From: Globomyces pollinis-pini
Lineage: Eukaryota > Chytridiomycota > Chytridiomycetes > Rhizophydiales > Globomycetaceae
Reading direction: 5' to 3'
DNA length: 64,000 nt
Assembly (NCBI GenBank): GCA_025399215.1
Contig: MU621121.1
Span: 1 to 64,000 of the forward strand
Made by a program: the position numbers and the translations under genes. Of this stretch, positions 45,901 through 57,778 are shown in pieces; position 1 is the first letter of the stretch; every line of letters starts with the position of its first letter. Under the pieces are notes generated by a model that searched no databases, was not told the origin of the DNA, and worked only from the letters and a program-made list of their open reading frames with translations.

Positions 45901-48900
45901 ATTGTATTCAGATGCCAAGTCTCAGATACCAATCGGACAATCGTCAAGACTTAGTGTTATAGCCACTTTACCACTTTCTATTCCACTTGTCTGGACTTAT
46001 TTTTCAGAAATATCCCACTTTTTAAACGACAATGATATGCTATATATGGTATGAATAATCAATCCTTCACTGACTTATAGGCCTTGAATACTTTGGAGCA
46101 GCATTTTATTATTAATAAGACAGATCAAGAAGAATTTCGAAGAGTAGCTACATCTTCATACTATGGTTTAGATCATTCCCCAGTCTTTACTTTGAACCAC
46201 ACTGCATTAGTTATGGCCCATCCTTCCATCATTCGTGGCTTTATTCAAAGTCAATTTGCGTACATTGATACGACAACAAAAACTGCAGTTCATGGCATGA
46301 TTCATGGAGACATACTGTCATCACAATTGCTTCGTCTAAAGTTTTGTCAACATCTTTTAATTTGTATTGATTGTTTGGACTATGCCGAAATTCCAAGATT
46401 AGCGATGCTTTGTGTGATAAAAATTCATCAACAGTTACAACCGTTTTTATACAATGATATCAACAATCCATTTATTGTACACACACTACTCAAATGCCAC
46501 AAAATTCTACTTGAACGTTCAAATGCATTCGATAATGACAGATCGAAAGGACTTCGAGAAATTTTGGTTCCCATTTCATATCATCTAGTTCGGGCATTAA
46601 TAGCGTTTGGAAATATTGCTCTGGCTGCCCAAGTATCTTTTGATGCCGTTTCGCTGATTACCATTTCAACGTACTCAGCTGATAATAAAATCGTCAACTC
46701 TAATACAATAGAGACAACAAATCTAGGATACGTTTATAAACCCCACAAGGGAAAATCGAAACGTGGTTCAACCAATTACTTGTTGGAATTTGGGTACCAC
46801 GGGAAATTAGTATTGTATTCTTTCTAACGTTTAGGCTGTAATTAAACCTGCAAAGACTGGTCTTCCATTCAATAGAAAACAGTTTGATATTTTCTATGAA
46901 CATATGGAAGTGTTAATGGCGAAATATAAAGCCATTGCTCCATCACAGTTGGATAATCCCCAAGCAAAGAAAATGACCATTATGAGAAAGGTGCTAGATG
47001 GAATAACTAGCTTGAAGGAGATATATCTATTGTATACTGTGGCTGGGCCAGAGACCACTGTACAAGAACTCTCCAAATTCAGAAAAAATCCCAGATATGT
47101 TGAATTGATTTACCATATTGTTACATGGTGTATCGAAAAAGAATCTATAGAAATTGCTATTCGTTTAAGGTAAGAGCATATTTTAATGAGTAGTGTTGAG
47201 CTTGAAGATTGGATCGACAAGCGAACTCAAATATTGATCCGAATGGACGAGTTACAAGATGATGTTATGCATCACCGGAAAGAAATCGTGATTAAAAGAC
47301 GACGAAGGCAACTATTTGCTACCGACAAGACTGCTCTATTTGACGCCATAAAAACAAAGCAGTCAGGGTAATTGTAACTATGGTTTATGTTAGAGAAATA
47401 TCAAGAGGTAGAACCACTGAACCCGTTGAAAATGTGCAGCAGGTGAAAGACAATGAACCAGATGCGAAGAAAAAAGTGAAAGTTACAACCCCTGATGCTT
47501 CCAGGCCCAGTTCAAGGGCCACATCGTCTGGTAGTGGTTCTCATTCTAGTAGATCAAGGAACTCTTCAAGGGATAGAAGTGCTCCAGGGTCACCCAAGAA
47601 GGGGTCCTCTAGGAGCAACTCCATTGTCGACAACCCATTAATATTTAATACAGAACAAGTCGTTGTAGAAACTGAAGTAACTACTGCACAAATGGCAAAG
47701 CGAAAGAGAGCAGCATTCCGTCACAATTTTTTTCTTGGAATGTCTAATACAGAAAAGGATAAATATGATCAAGCAATCCGTATCCTAGATACAAACCTGC
47801 ATTACTTATGGCATAGAAGATGCTACACACGAAGAATAAGAGCATTATTGGAATTTGAAAATCCTTGGAGATCCTCCCTATTGTACCAAAGAGGAAAAGC
47901 AGTGCTAGTTCAAATCAAAAGAGATATGAAGAAAGCCAGTTCCAATTTGAATGAAATCAAGGATCAGTATGACTGTGAATGGTTTGAATTTAGAAAATGC
48001 GGTGCATTTTTCTTCAATGGGGGTAGTATGAAGGAAAATGAAAAGTTATCAGACGTTGGACAGATGCAAAATAATCAAATTATAGACATGATTCAAGCAT
48101 TTGTTCAGTCTATTACAATAGCGTCCAGATCTGGTGATCATTTGAAAGTTATTAAATATTCGAGAACACTATGGGACAGTCTTAGATATCTATATCGAAA
48201 TGGAAAACTCGACACGGAGTTTTGGAGATTATATTTATGGCGTGGGATGCTAGTGGTATCATATGCGATATTAGACACAATTAAAACATGCCATATTCAT
48301 CGTCAATACAAAGACAACGTATTCCTAGATATGTCAGGAATGCGTAATAACGCAAAAAAGAATGAAAGTACAACTCAATTCAATATTAACGACTTATACG
48401 AAGGCCAGTTCATTATAACATGGATTGATTCCCAACAGGCCCATCAAGCTCATCCGATAAGTATGTCTTTTTGCTCAGAATTTGTTCTGTTTACCATTGA
48501 ATTGATATACGTTGCTGGTAAATATCACAGACTTCTACAATTCATCAAAAGAGTTCAAAGTGCATTTCATCGGGCACATGATATCATTTTAGCCCCTCTT
48601 GCAGCAAATGTTGCTTCTCAGATCCAGAATAATATTACTGGTTTTCAGTCAGTTCCGTTAGATACTGTTCCACAAATTTCGCAATCCCCAATTCAATTAA
48701 GGTATTTATGCAGATATTTGGTCAGTAAAATGCTTCATCAAACAATAATAGAAGGTGTATCTGCATCTGAAAATTCAGAGACTTATTCCAAAATAAGAAA
48801 TCTTTATGAAATTGCTATAGAAAAGACTGGCCAGACTGACAAAGACAATATTCATCCATCTCTTTGTATTGAATACGCAGATATACTGTATGAGATGAAT

Positions 48901-51900
48901 AACTTCTCCGCAGCGACTGTGTTTTGGTCAAATGCGATAGATTCAATTCTTAAATCCCCCAACTCTGTAAAAAACTGGCGGACTATTTTATTCAAGGATG
49001 GAACAAACTCTCAAAATCACAAGGAATGTGCCAGATTGGTTTCTATTGCAGGAAGTCCATTTAAAGCCTTGCAGTTGGCGATGACATTTGCTAAGCTTGG
49101 TCGCTTTGTTTTTCACGAAAATTTTGATCGACGGGAGGAAATGATCTGGCTTTCGTCGCAGTTTTTCTTCGCATACATTACCAGTGATATACTTAACCCT
49201 AAAAACGCTCTGGATTATGCAAACTTTATTCCAAATTCTTTAATTACTGGTCAGCAAGATATTTTTGCAGATAAGTACCAGTTTAATCCTTCTTCGTTAT
49301 ATGAAACACTTATATTTATAGCCACCGAAATGCATCTATCTGGCTATTCTGCATCCTCTATTCCTCTCTTAGCATTCGCGGAAGCCATTGCGGTGAATCA
49401 TTTGGCTTCTATGCAAGCAATAGGAACTATTTGGTTACTTAAATGTGAATATTTAGTATATGTGGGTCTTGTGAATGAAGCTCTCGCGTCATTTCAAGAA
49501 TACATGCGTCGATCATCATTAAAGAAAAGAAATGACGAATTAAATGTTGACTTGGCATTCGATAATCTTAATAACCCCCTTTCATCAGCTCAATTTCAAG
49601 TTTTGAAGCAGTTCATGTTTTTAACGATGTCGGATAAGAACAAATTATTGTATCAACCTAAATTTCTAATAGAAATGGAGTTGTCGCGTATGAAAATGAT
49701 ACTCAGAATATTGGATATCGGTGATATTTCTGAAACTTCAGCATTCATAGATCAATCTAAACAACAAGATCAAATGAAACCGTTTGAATGGCAAGATGAT
49801 ATCCTGAATAATATGCGGACAACCCTTTCCAAATTAATTGCACAGATTCAACAGCTTGTTCTAAAAAATGAGCCAGTTGTAACTCAAAATCGATATTTAC
49901 GACTGTTACACGAAGAAACTACTGCTCATCAAAATATAATGTTAGCAGAGTCTTTCACCATTCTAGCCAAGTCATTTTATCTCCAACGAAGATACAGACC
50001 GTGTGTGAAATGGTACCAAATGATTAGATTTTAACCATAGGCTAATGTCGTTAAAAGCTTATTATACTGCGGCAAAAAAACAAGGACAACATTTACCTAT
50101 TACTACAAAGTTTACTTTAAATAATGCCGATTTGATGGTCAATTGCTTTGTATCAGAGCATCTCAACAAGAAGGCTGCTAAAATATGTCAAGTGCTACAA
50201 TCAGACTGGCGTAAAAATTCTCGTATCATAGAATTTCAACTCAAGATATTGCAATTCGAAGCGCTGAACCTTATGGATAAAGAAGAAGACCCACCAAGTA
50301 CTATGAAATTGCAATCTGAACTGGAGCAATTGTATATGCTTCTCAAAAACCATCCAATGTGTCAAACCTTGATCATTAAATACAGGTTAACTCTCTTTAA
50401 TTACTTTTTTGTCAATAACGAATATCTGTCTGCCTTGGAAAATTATAAATACTATTCTTCAGCATTGGGAAGCTGGAAAGAGAACAATTGCTTGTCCAGT
50501 AAATTATCAAGCTATACTGACTTTGAACTTCGGGCCCTTTATATATGTACCAAGCATTATGTTTCTAGGTTAATGGTAGTAGACCATAATAATCATGAAG
50601 AAGTAGTAAGATTGTGTCAGGAGCTTTGGGAATGGTCGCAATCGCCCAAACTCAAGCAAAGAAGGGATACATCAACCAAAATCGATATTTATTTGGGATT
50701 ATGTCTTTTTCACGTTAGACAGGATGCTAAAGATTATCCGGAAAGTCTTGCGACTATTGTATCGACATGTAAATCGTTCTTAAATCAAATATTATCCAAT
50801 CGATTACCAGCCCTATCTGCTACAGCTTTTTTTCAGATTCTCATATTATGTGTTAATAACCTTGTTACATTATATGCAGAGGGATTTGAAGTAATGCAAC
50901 ATTCAGTGACCGAACAATTGCTGTACAAGTCAGTAATGATGACATACAACAAAGTCAAGCAGCAATTCAGCGAAAAGACTCTAAATCTAACCACGTCTGA
51001 TATACCATATCTTCTATCTACTGATTTAGACGGATTTAAGTTTGGGGGTAAGGAAAAGGTTGTTCCCAAATTGGGAAACGACGAGCTAAACATACTGGAA
51101 GTCGATGAACCTACAATCACTGATCGCTTAAAGCCAACTGTTACAGTCACATCAGGAGATTTATTAAATTATCAAACCTATTTGGTCAATCAAATACAGA
51201 GTAGTTTCACTAAAGGAACGTACTACGAATTAACTACATCACTTGGAAGATTAGTCAAGCTGAAATCATTCCTGTTTGACAAACTGGAGCCACATACTGA
51301 CGCACCAGCCGTAAAGCTAAGCAAGTATGTTATGTTTTGTTGGTCGGCAAATGCTTTATACAACCCCAAGAATGATATTCCAGAAAATATAGTTAACCTT
51401 TGTGTTTCAAAAGAGAATTTGTTTATGTCACCAGAAGATGCAATGAAAATGCCAGAATTCTCATTTATTAAAAGTGAATCATCGACACCTCGAAAAAAGA
51501 GTAAAAGTCAAGGAAATGATGGTAGTAGATTTCAAGATATATCAGTATTGATAATTCAACTTAAAGTGGGAGATACAACTGGAGATAGTTCAAGGTCACC
51601 CTCCCCAAAAGTGGAGGTAGACCCAGTTGATAAAGAAGTCGGCGCTACAACCAAGTCCAAACAATCGCTTATTATTAGAAACGTCCCAAATGATATTATC
51701 AAACGATTTTTAACAATGGTTAATTATATGTTTGTACTTTTGATCGACTATGACAGAACGAAACATGATCCATTTTTCAAAGAAGCAGAAAAGGAATGGA
51801 ATATTGCTCTTGGTATGTATGCCAATATCCTTAGTTGTCAAGTTAATCAGAAAAAGGTAATAATGATTTCACTTACTGGTTTTTAGAAAGCAATTCCAAA

Positions 51901-52093
51901 GTTATCTCTCAGGAATCTTATGCTGTTGAAGAGTCTACTAGAACAAGACAAATCAATTGGTTGGGGAGTGGGACTGCCTCTTTTGAATATTCACGTTAGA
52001 ATTCCGGCCATTGGCTGTGACTTTACAGTTGACCCTGTCGATAAAGACACCGAGTTTTTTGAATGGGTCATTTCAAGTTGCATCATAGACTAA
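42947..52093 (+). CDS. CFAP54: Cilia- and flagella-associated protein 54-like, central apparatus
   Basis: The longest gene in the window, roughly 2,900-3,000 residues after removal of short introns (43224-43252, 43639-43666 and 46049-46080 among them), close to CFAP54 length. CFAP54 is a scaffold of the C1d projection on the axonemal central pair. Similar features are a helical N-terminal half with NWVVLHCVYHIYHIASDL, EAILLLEWISNLIQ and RKALEIYEL, and a fibronectin-like stretch near 45700-45990. The middle block is KDKYDQAIRILDTNLHYLWH with RALLEFENPWRSSLLYQRGK, followed by RSGDHLKVIKYSRTLWDSLR. A serine/arginine-rich linker (RPSSRATSSGSGSHSSRSRN) lies near 47500. The end is EFFEWVISSCIID. 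Similarity is judged from remembered family architecture, so the exact name is likely rather than proven. Confidence 0.75.
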
Positions 52094-52170
52094 GTTTGAA
52101 TCGTTTAATTAATAAATGAATATTTCAAAACATTCAAGCAACGATTTTTAAAGATAAATGATGTATTGAC

Positions 52171-53011
52171 TTAATTACTGGACAATATTCCTGAATCTTG
52201 CCAAAAGTCATTGCCAATTATATCACAATGCTTTATCAACACCATTTTTCTCTTTCGTACAATCCCTTCACCTGTGTTTTTAGAAATTTCATTGACAGCT
52301 TTCGTTTCTCTCACTAACGTACTTCCTGGGAAAATCAGTAGATTAAGAATACCTTTTCTATATACTGCATCAATATTATTGTAATTAAGCCCGTTTTGAA
52401 ATAATAATTCATTTTTCCCTCCAGAATCTAATTTTTTTAGAATGGCCTCCGCTTCCCGTTCGGTGATTGGATTCTTTTCATGTTGTACCAGAGTCCAAAA
52501 TGCAGTATTATACTGTTATAAATTGAAATTAAATATGACTTACCAAATTGTTAATATGACAGTCAGCCTGACGCCAACTGAAATAGTCTTGAACGTTTTG
52601 ATTAGTAGGGTATAGTACACATCGAGCGTCGAAACAAGGTAATGATTGTAACGGAGAATCTGGAAAATAAACATTCCAATTCTGCACAAAAGAAGCGGTA
52701 AATAATGAGACTAAATTAGAAATGATTTTGTCAGATCGACGATTGAATAAAGTTGTATCTCGCTTGAACAGGAACGAATACTCGTCGGATTGTCCATACG
52801 CCAAACTAATATCCATGAATTCCTCCATTACTGACTTTGCAGCATGATTCATAAGGTCTATTCCACGTTGATCATTTGGCTTGAGATATGAGTGAATTTT
52901 AGTAAAACTGTGGAAAGAACGTCCATCAACTCTGACGACTATGAAAGTATTTTTTAATAGTGTTTGAGTTTGTTCAAATGCTTTCACGTATTCAAATTTA
53001 GAACAGGCCAT
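52171..53011 (-). CDS. THG1: tRNA(His) guanylyltransferase
   Basis: Adds the essential 5' guanosine (G-1) to tRNA-His by 3'-5' polymerisation. The start reads MACSKFEYVKAFEQTQTLLK. The palm-domain metal site is in VVRVDGRSFHSFTKIHSYLK; the second acidic motif is in ISLAYGQSDEYSFLFKRDTT. RRSDKIISNLVSLFTASFVQ and [20 protein letters not shown] (joined across a short intron) are the classical Thg1 blocks. The C-terminal exon has GNELLFQNGLNYNNI-type sequence and ends SGILSSN. About 265 residues, the usual family length. It is divergent from NUG1. Confidence 0.94.
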
Positions 53012-53161
53012 TTGGTGAAAATTGGAAAAGAATCTTCAATCACGAAGGTTCAACGGTATGGGACTGTATATTGAAAGATTCGATAACTTCAGTTAGTAAT
53101 AATCAAGGTATTCATACATCGTTACATTGAATTATCGTTTACATCCTTATTCAAATTTAAC

Positions 53162-53184
53162 TTTTTTTTTTTTTTTTTTTTTTT
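53162..53184. repeat. Poly(T) tract of 23 bases upstream of NUG1
   Basis: An uninterrupted run of 23 T followed by AG, ten bases before the NUG1 start codon. It could be a poly(dA:dT) promoter element in the divergent THG1-NUG1 region or the polypyrimidine tract and 3' splice site of a 5'-UTR intron. Confidence 0.85.
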
Positions 53185-53193
53185 AGAATTTCA

Positions 53194-55060
53194 ATGGCCA
53201 GAGGAGATTATCGAAAAAGGAACATAAAAGCAGATTGGGTCACCATTCCCATTAGCAAAAAGAATGATTCAAGTCCTGGCACTTCTAAGAAAGCAAAGAA
53301 GAAAGACCCTGGAATTCCTGATTTGAGGAAATACAGTGCTAAATTGACTAAACTACATCAACAAAAAGCTGCATTGAAGCCAACTGCTGCTGCAACTACG
53401 TTCGCCAGTGACCAGGATGCCATGGCTCATTTAGCACAGAAAGCTGCTGCTCGTTCCACTGTGTTTAATTTGTCCTTGGACACTGTTGATACTGCCTTCA
53501 ATGGTGTTGATCAGGGAGATGCTGCAGCTGTTGGTAAAAAGGATAACTCCAAAAAAGCATACTATAGAGAGTTTAAGAAGGTTGTGGAACAAGCAGATGT
53601 TATTTTAGAGGTATGATTTTTGATGATGTCCTTACAATAGATTCTTGATGCTAGAGACCCTATTGGTTGTCGAACGAAAGAAGTTGAGGAAATGATTCTG
53701 AATGCTGGTGCTGACAAAAAGATTATTCTTATTTTGAACAAAATCGGTACAGTGTCTTAAACCCTTTAACTGACTAAATTAGATTTGGTACCACGAGATG
53801 TGGTTGAGCAATGGTTGAAGCATCTTCGTAATGAATATCCATGTATTGCATTTAAAGCCTCTACACAATCTCAACGGTCAAATTTAGGTCAATCCAATGT
53901 CTCGGCCAGTTTAGCTACAGATGCATTACTATCTGGAAGTGAAAGTGTTGGAGCTGATAACTTGATCAAACTACTTAAGAATTATTGTCGAAACGTGAAT
54001 ATTAAAACTGCCATTACTGTTGGTGTTGTTGGATTTCCAAATGTATATATTGAATTTAATAATTCTATAGGTGGGTAAATCTAGCGTAATCAATTCTCTC
54101 AAACGTTCTAAAGTATGTGGTGTGGGTTCGACACCAGGTAAAACCAGCTTTCTAGTTAACTTTAAAAGGTGTTACCAAAGTCGCACAAACAATTCATTTG
54201 GACAAGAATATAAATCTTTTGGACTGTCCAGGTATTGTGTTCTCCCAAAGTAGTCGAAAAGAGGATGCCGCACAAGTACTTTTGAGAAATTGTGTCAAGG
54301 TAGAACTCCTGGATGATCCAATATCCCCTGTGGACCTTATTCTTTCGCGATGCAGCATTGAGCAACTTGAAAATCTCTACCAAATCAAAAATTTTAATGA
54401 TACAAATAGTTTTCTGGTACAATATGCACAAGCTCGAGGAAAACTATTAAAGGTAAGATAACAAACTACTATCTATTATATATACTAATTTCCATTATCA
54501 TTTAAAGAAACAAAACTAATGATTAGGGAGGGGTACCAGATATTGAAAATGCCGCCCGTAGTATTATACAAGATTGGAATCAAGGCCGCATCCCATTTTA
54601 TACTGTTCCTCCGGTTCAGACAGTGGATTCTGGTGCTCATGTATCCAGTGCAATTGTTACTGGTTGGGCAAAGGAGTTTTCACTTGACGATTTAACCAAT
54701 GACTCTGAGGTGTTAAATAGCGTTGAACCACAGTCTTATGGCGCGATACCAATGGAATCAGATAGTATGATTGTTGAAAGTGAAATGGTAGAAGAACCAA
54801 TGCTGGAGACTATGCCTCAACAAAGACTGGATTCTTCAATTCCGGAAATTAGATTCAAACCGGTTGTAAAAAAGACTGTAGTAGTAGAGAAAAAGGAAGA
54901 ACTATTTACTAGAGATGAAGCACTGATTAATCCGATATTTAACTCACAAATATCTAAAAAACAACAGAAAAAGCAAAAGAAACAGGCACGAAGACTTCAA
55001 AAATTGACAGATATGGAAGAAGATGAAGGATTTGATGATGAAGATGTCAGTATGGAATAA
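53194..55060 (+). CDS. NUG1: Nucleolar GTPase of the NUG1/GNL3 (nucleostemin) family
   Basis: Circularly permuted GTPase needed for 60S ribosomal subunit assembly and export. A basic coiled coil opens the protein ([20 protein letters not shown] then [14 protein letters not shown]). The G motifs appear in permuted order: DARDP (G5), ILNKIDLVP (G4), GFPNVGKSS (G1), and LLDCPGI (G3). Before G3, an exon junction gives [17 protein letters not shown]1 is split by a 28-nt intron at 54043-54070 between Asn and Val. A later exon carries [20 protein letters not shown] and RIPFYTVPP, typical of the family, followed by an acidic and lysine-rich tail. About 550 residues. Confidence 0.93.
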
Positions 55061-55175
55061 TAAAATATTTTACCCTTTCTAAAATTTCCGTTTAATGAAA
55101 GTAAAACAGATTTGGAGTGGCGTATGGAGCAGGACTAATTTTTATCCCACCAATTTTAAACCTGAGTGATTTACT

Positions 55176-57685
55176 ATGGACAGTTTTCTTGGCGAAATTC
55201 CTTCTCCAAAAGATAGTCCTGAAGTAAAAATATATAAAGCATGCGGTATTTTAATGTTATTCATCACTAACATTTCTTTCAGATCTTTGTCGACAGCGAA
55301 AGAGAGGTTTTTAAACCTAATTTAACAATTTAATATAGCTTGCGATGGTAAAAATCCATGTTCTCATTGTCTGCAAACTCAAAAACGAACTCCCGATATT
55401 CAATGTATTTATTCACCTTCAAAACATCTCAATAGTAAACCTGAAAACATCACTGCAGTTAGTTCAACTTGTAATGCATGCAGATCAAAGAAGAGAAAGT
55501 GTGATGGAGGATTGCCTTACTGCACGATATGTATAAAATCAAAGATTAGGGATAAGGATGGGTTACCATGTTGTGTATACTCTGAGAAACAACGGAAAAA
55601 GCGAGCAAAGAATATGTTAGCGGCTAGTTCTACTCAAAGTGTCGCTTCTCCAAATACGTCAATTAATGGAACTCAAGATTTTACTCATCAGCCAAACGTT
55701 GATGTCAATCAAACGGAATCTTGGAATATGCCAAATCCAGATTCATATTTTTCAATCTCTCCTGGAGTGTTCGTAGACACTAAAAGTAACTCACGATATA
55801 TTTAACGTTAGTGTTTCAAAACACCTTTATCACTCCAATCGAAAAAGTGCTGGACCGACCAGCAATTCCTGCACAACAAGTTTTTCACGAGCCATCACTG
55901 ACAATTATTGATAGCGTTTATTTGACTCACCTAGAGCAACATCTATTTCATCTTAGTTACATAGTTTTACAAGCTGTGCCAATGTCTTCCACTGATAAAT
56001 TACATATTCTATCTCCGACTGGGGTGTCACCAACCATGTGTAAAGCACTAAAGTTTGCATTGTTTGCTACTTCTGTAATGTTTTCGAATCACCCAGATCT
56101 TTTCCCTTGTGGTCCCGACAAAATTAGCTTGAAGCATCGGATTGATGTTGCGAGAAAATATGCTAGTCGTTCTATTCGGTGTATCAATCAATCGCTTTCA
56201 CAATTAAATTTTGTTACTATACCTGACACGTTCACCAAAACAGTTGACCCAATGTTTCAATTACCTTTTGAACCTATTGATTCGTGTGATTTGGTTAGAG
56301 CTATGCTATGTCTGGCTCCGTTTGCGTATGGAATCGGAGAAGGTGGTAGTGCAATCCGTCTCATTCGTAACTATAGCCTTTCTTCTAATATTTTATAGAG
56401 GATGCATGCTATGTTGCTGAAGTGCTTGGAATTTTTACTATGATGGATACTGAATCAAACTCCAGGCCGCTTTGGAGCGTTGATTCGTTTGTTTTTAGAG
56501 TTCCAACTGATGTATTTTCGCAAGCCCCTCAAAATGCATCTGAAGAGCAAGAAAGATTTGTTTTATGGGCTTCATGTCTTGTCTTTGATACTTTCTGTTC
56601 TATGGAAAGTGGCCATGCTTTTTCATTAGATGAGCGACTGTATCCTGATTTTGTTAAAGGTTGGAGACCGGGAGTTAGGGATGATAAATCGCAACCGCCA
56701 ATTCGAAAGCCAACCCTGGCTACGAATACAGTTTGGGAAAAGGGTCCATATGCTCAGATGTTTGATCGAGTATCTGATATATGTACATTTGATTTGTATC
56801 CACATACTACATCTTCCACTTTTAATTACGTTGTCTGGATCTGTGTTATTATTCGTCGGATACTCAGAGTGGTCCGATCAAGAGTTCCATTATTTTCGTG
56901 TGACGGGGAAAAACATCAATGGTGGGAAGAGGCATTGTCCGCACACCCTCCTGGAGTGCAAAATTCATTTATGCGTCTCCCTCGTGATATAACTTTTGAA
57001 AGTTTGCATGACTCACTTTTGATTTGGTATTCGCATATACCAGATCGAGCAAGAGCATTTCCATCTCTGGAAATATTTGCAATGGGATACAGTGAACCAC
57101 AAGAACCAGAAAATTTTATAGTTTGGTCGTACGCAGCTCCAGCAGTCGAAGGAACTTTATTATTCCTTTGCGCTTTTTCGTAAGCCATTCAATTTCTTTC
57201 TAATTCGTTAAAGGTATTTGCATATGCGGTCATTGGATGCTTCCAGTACTGTTCCACCTACTTATCGGCTATCGGTACCTCGCTATTCAAATGTAGACAA
57301 TCTCCCACCACCTGCATTCACTTTTACATCTCGTCAAATTTTAATGACAACTTTGAGGGCTCTAGCATATATGTTGAAATGTCTAATGTCACATGAATCT
57401 CCATTGTCTTCCTCCACCAAACCTTCTCCTGTTCAGTATTGGGCAATTCAACCTTTGGAATTATTTATTGTATCTTCTTCGGGTCTACTAGCTGGGAGAG
57501 TTCCACCATACAATGAGAAAGATTTTTTGGAGGCTGTACAATTGGTGCATTGTTTTATTTTGCCAGCACTTGAACGTTTTTGTGATATTTGGCCAATGTC
57601 GAAACACTATAAAAGTAAACTGGAGTCTCTGCTCACAAGCTTACAACCACAGCCTGCTCACACACAACCGCAGCCAACTACCTAG
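55176..57685 (+). CDS. Fungal transcription factor with two tandem Zn2Cys6 clusters
   Basis: The start MDSFLGEIPSPKDSPEVKIY leads into the first zinc cluster, KACDLCRQRKRACDGKNPCS then HCLQTQKRTPDIQCIY, assembled across introns 55246-55282 and 55307-55338. About 20 residues later a second one follows: TCNACRSKKRKCDGGLPYCT then ICIKSKIRDKDGLPCC. Each has the C-x2-C-x6-C-x5/6-C-x2-C order, but the last spacing (11-12) is longer than usual. A basic stretch (EKQRKKRAKN) and a low-complexity linker come next. The C-terminal half, with HLEQHLFHLSYIVL, EAFGSVD-like acidic loops and RQILMTTLRALAYMLK, is helical and resembles a fungal-specific transcription factor regulatory domain. Three further introns lie near 55780, 56370 and 57180. 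Target genes are unknown. Zn2Cys6 factors are almost restricted to fungi. Confidence 0.88.
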
Positions 57686-57778
57686 AAATAATTTTGCTAA
57701 TATATATAAGATCATCAGAACATTTTTATATATGGACAGCTTTATTTAGATTGATTCCCTTGGACATCTATTGGATAC

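Noticed and set aside
46700..47076. Minus-strand open frames within the CFAP54 region
   Set aside because: They overlap exons required for the continuous CFAP54-like protein and show no features of their own.
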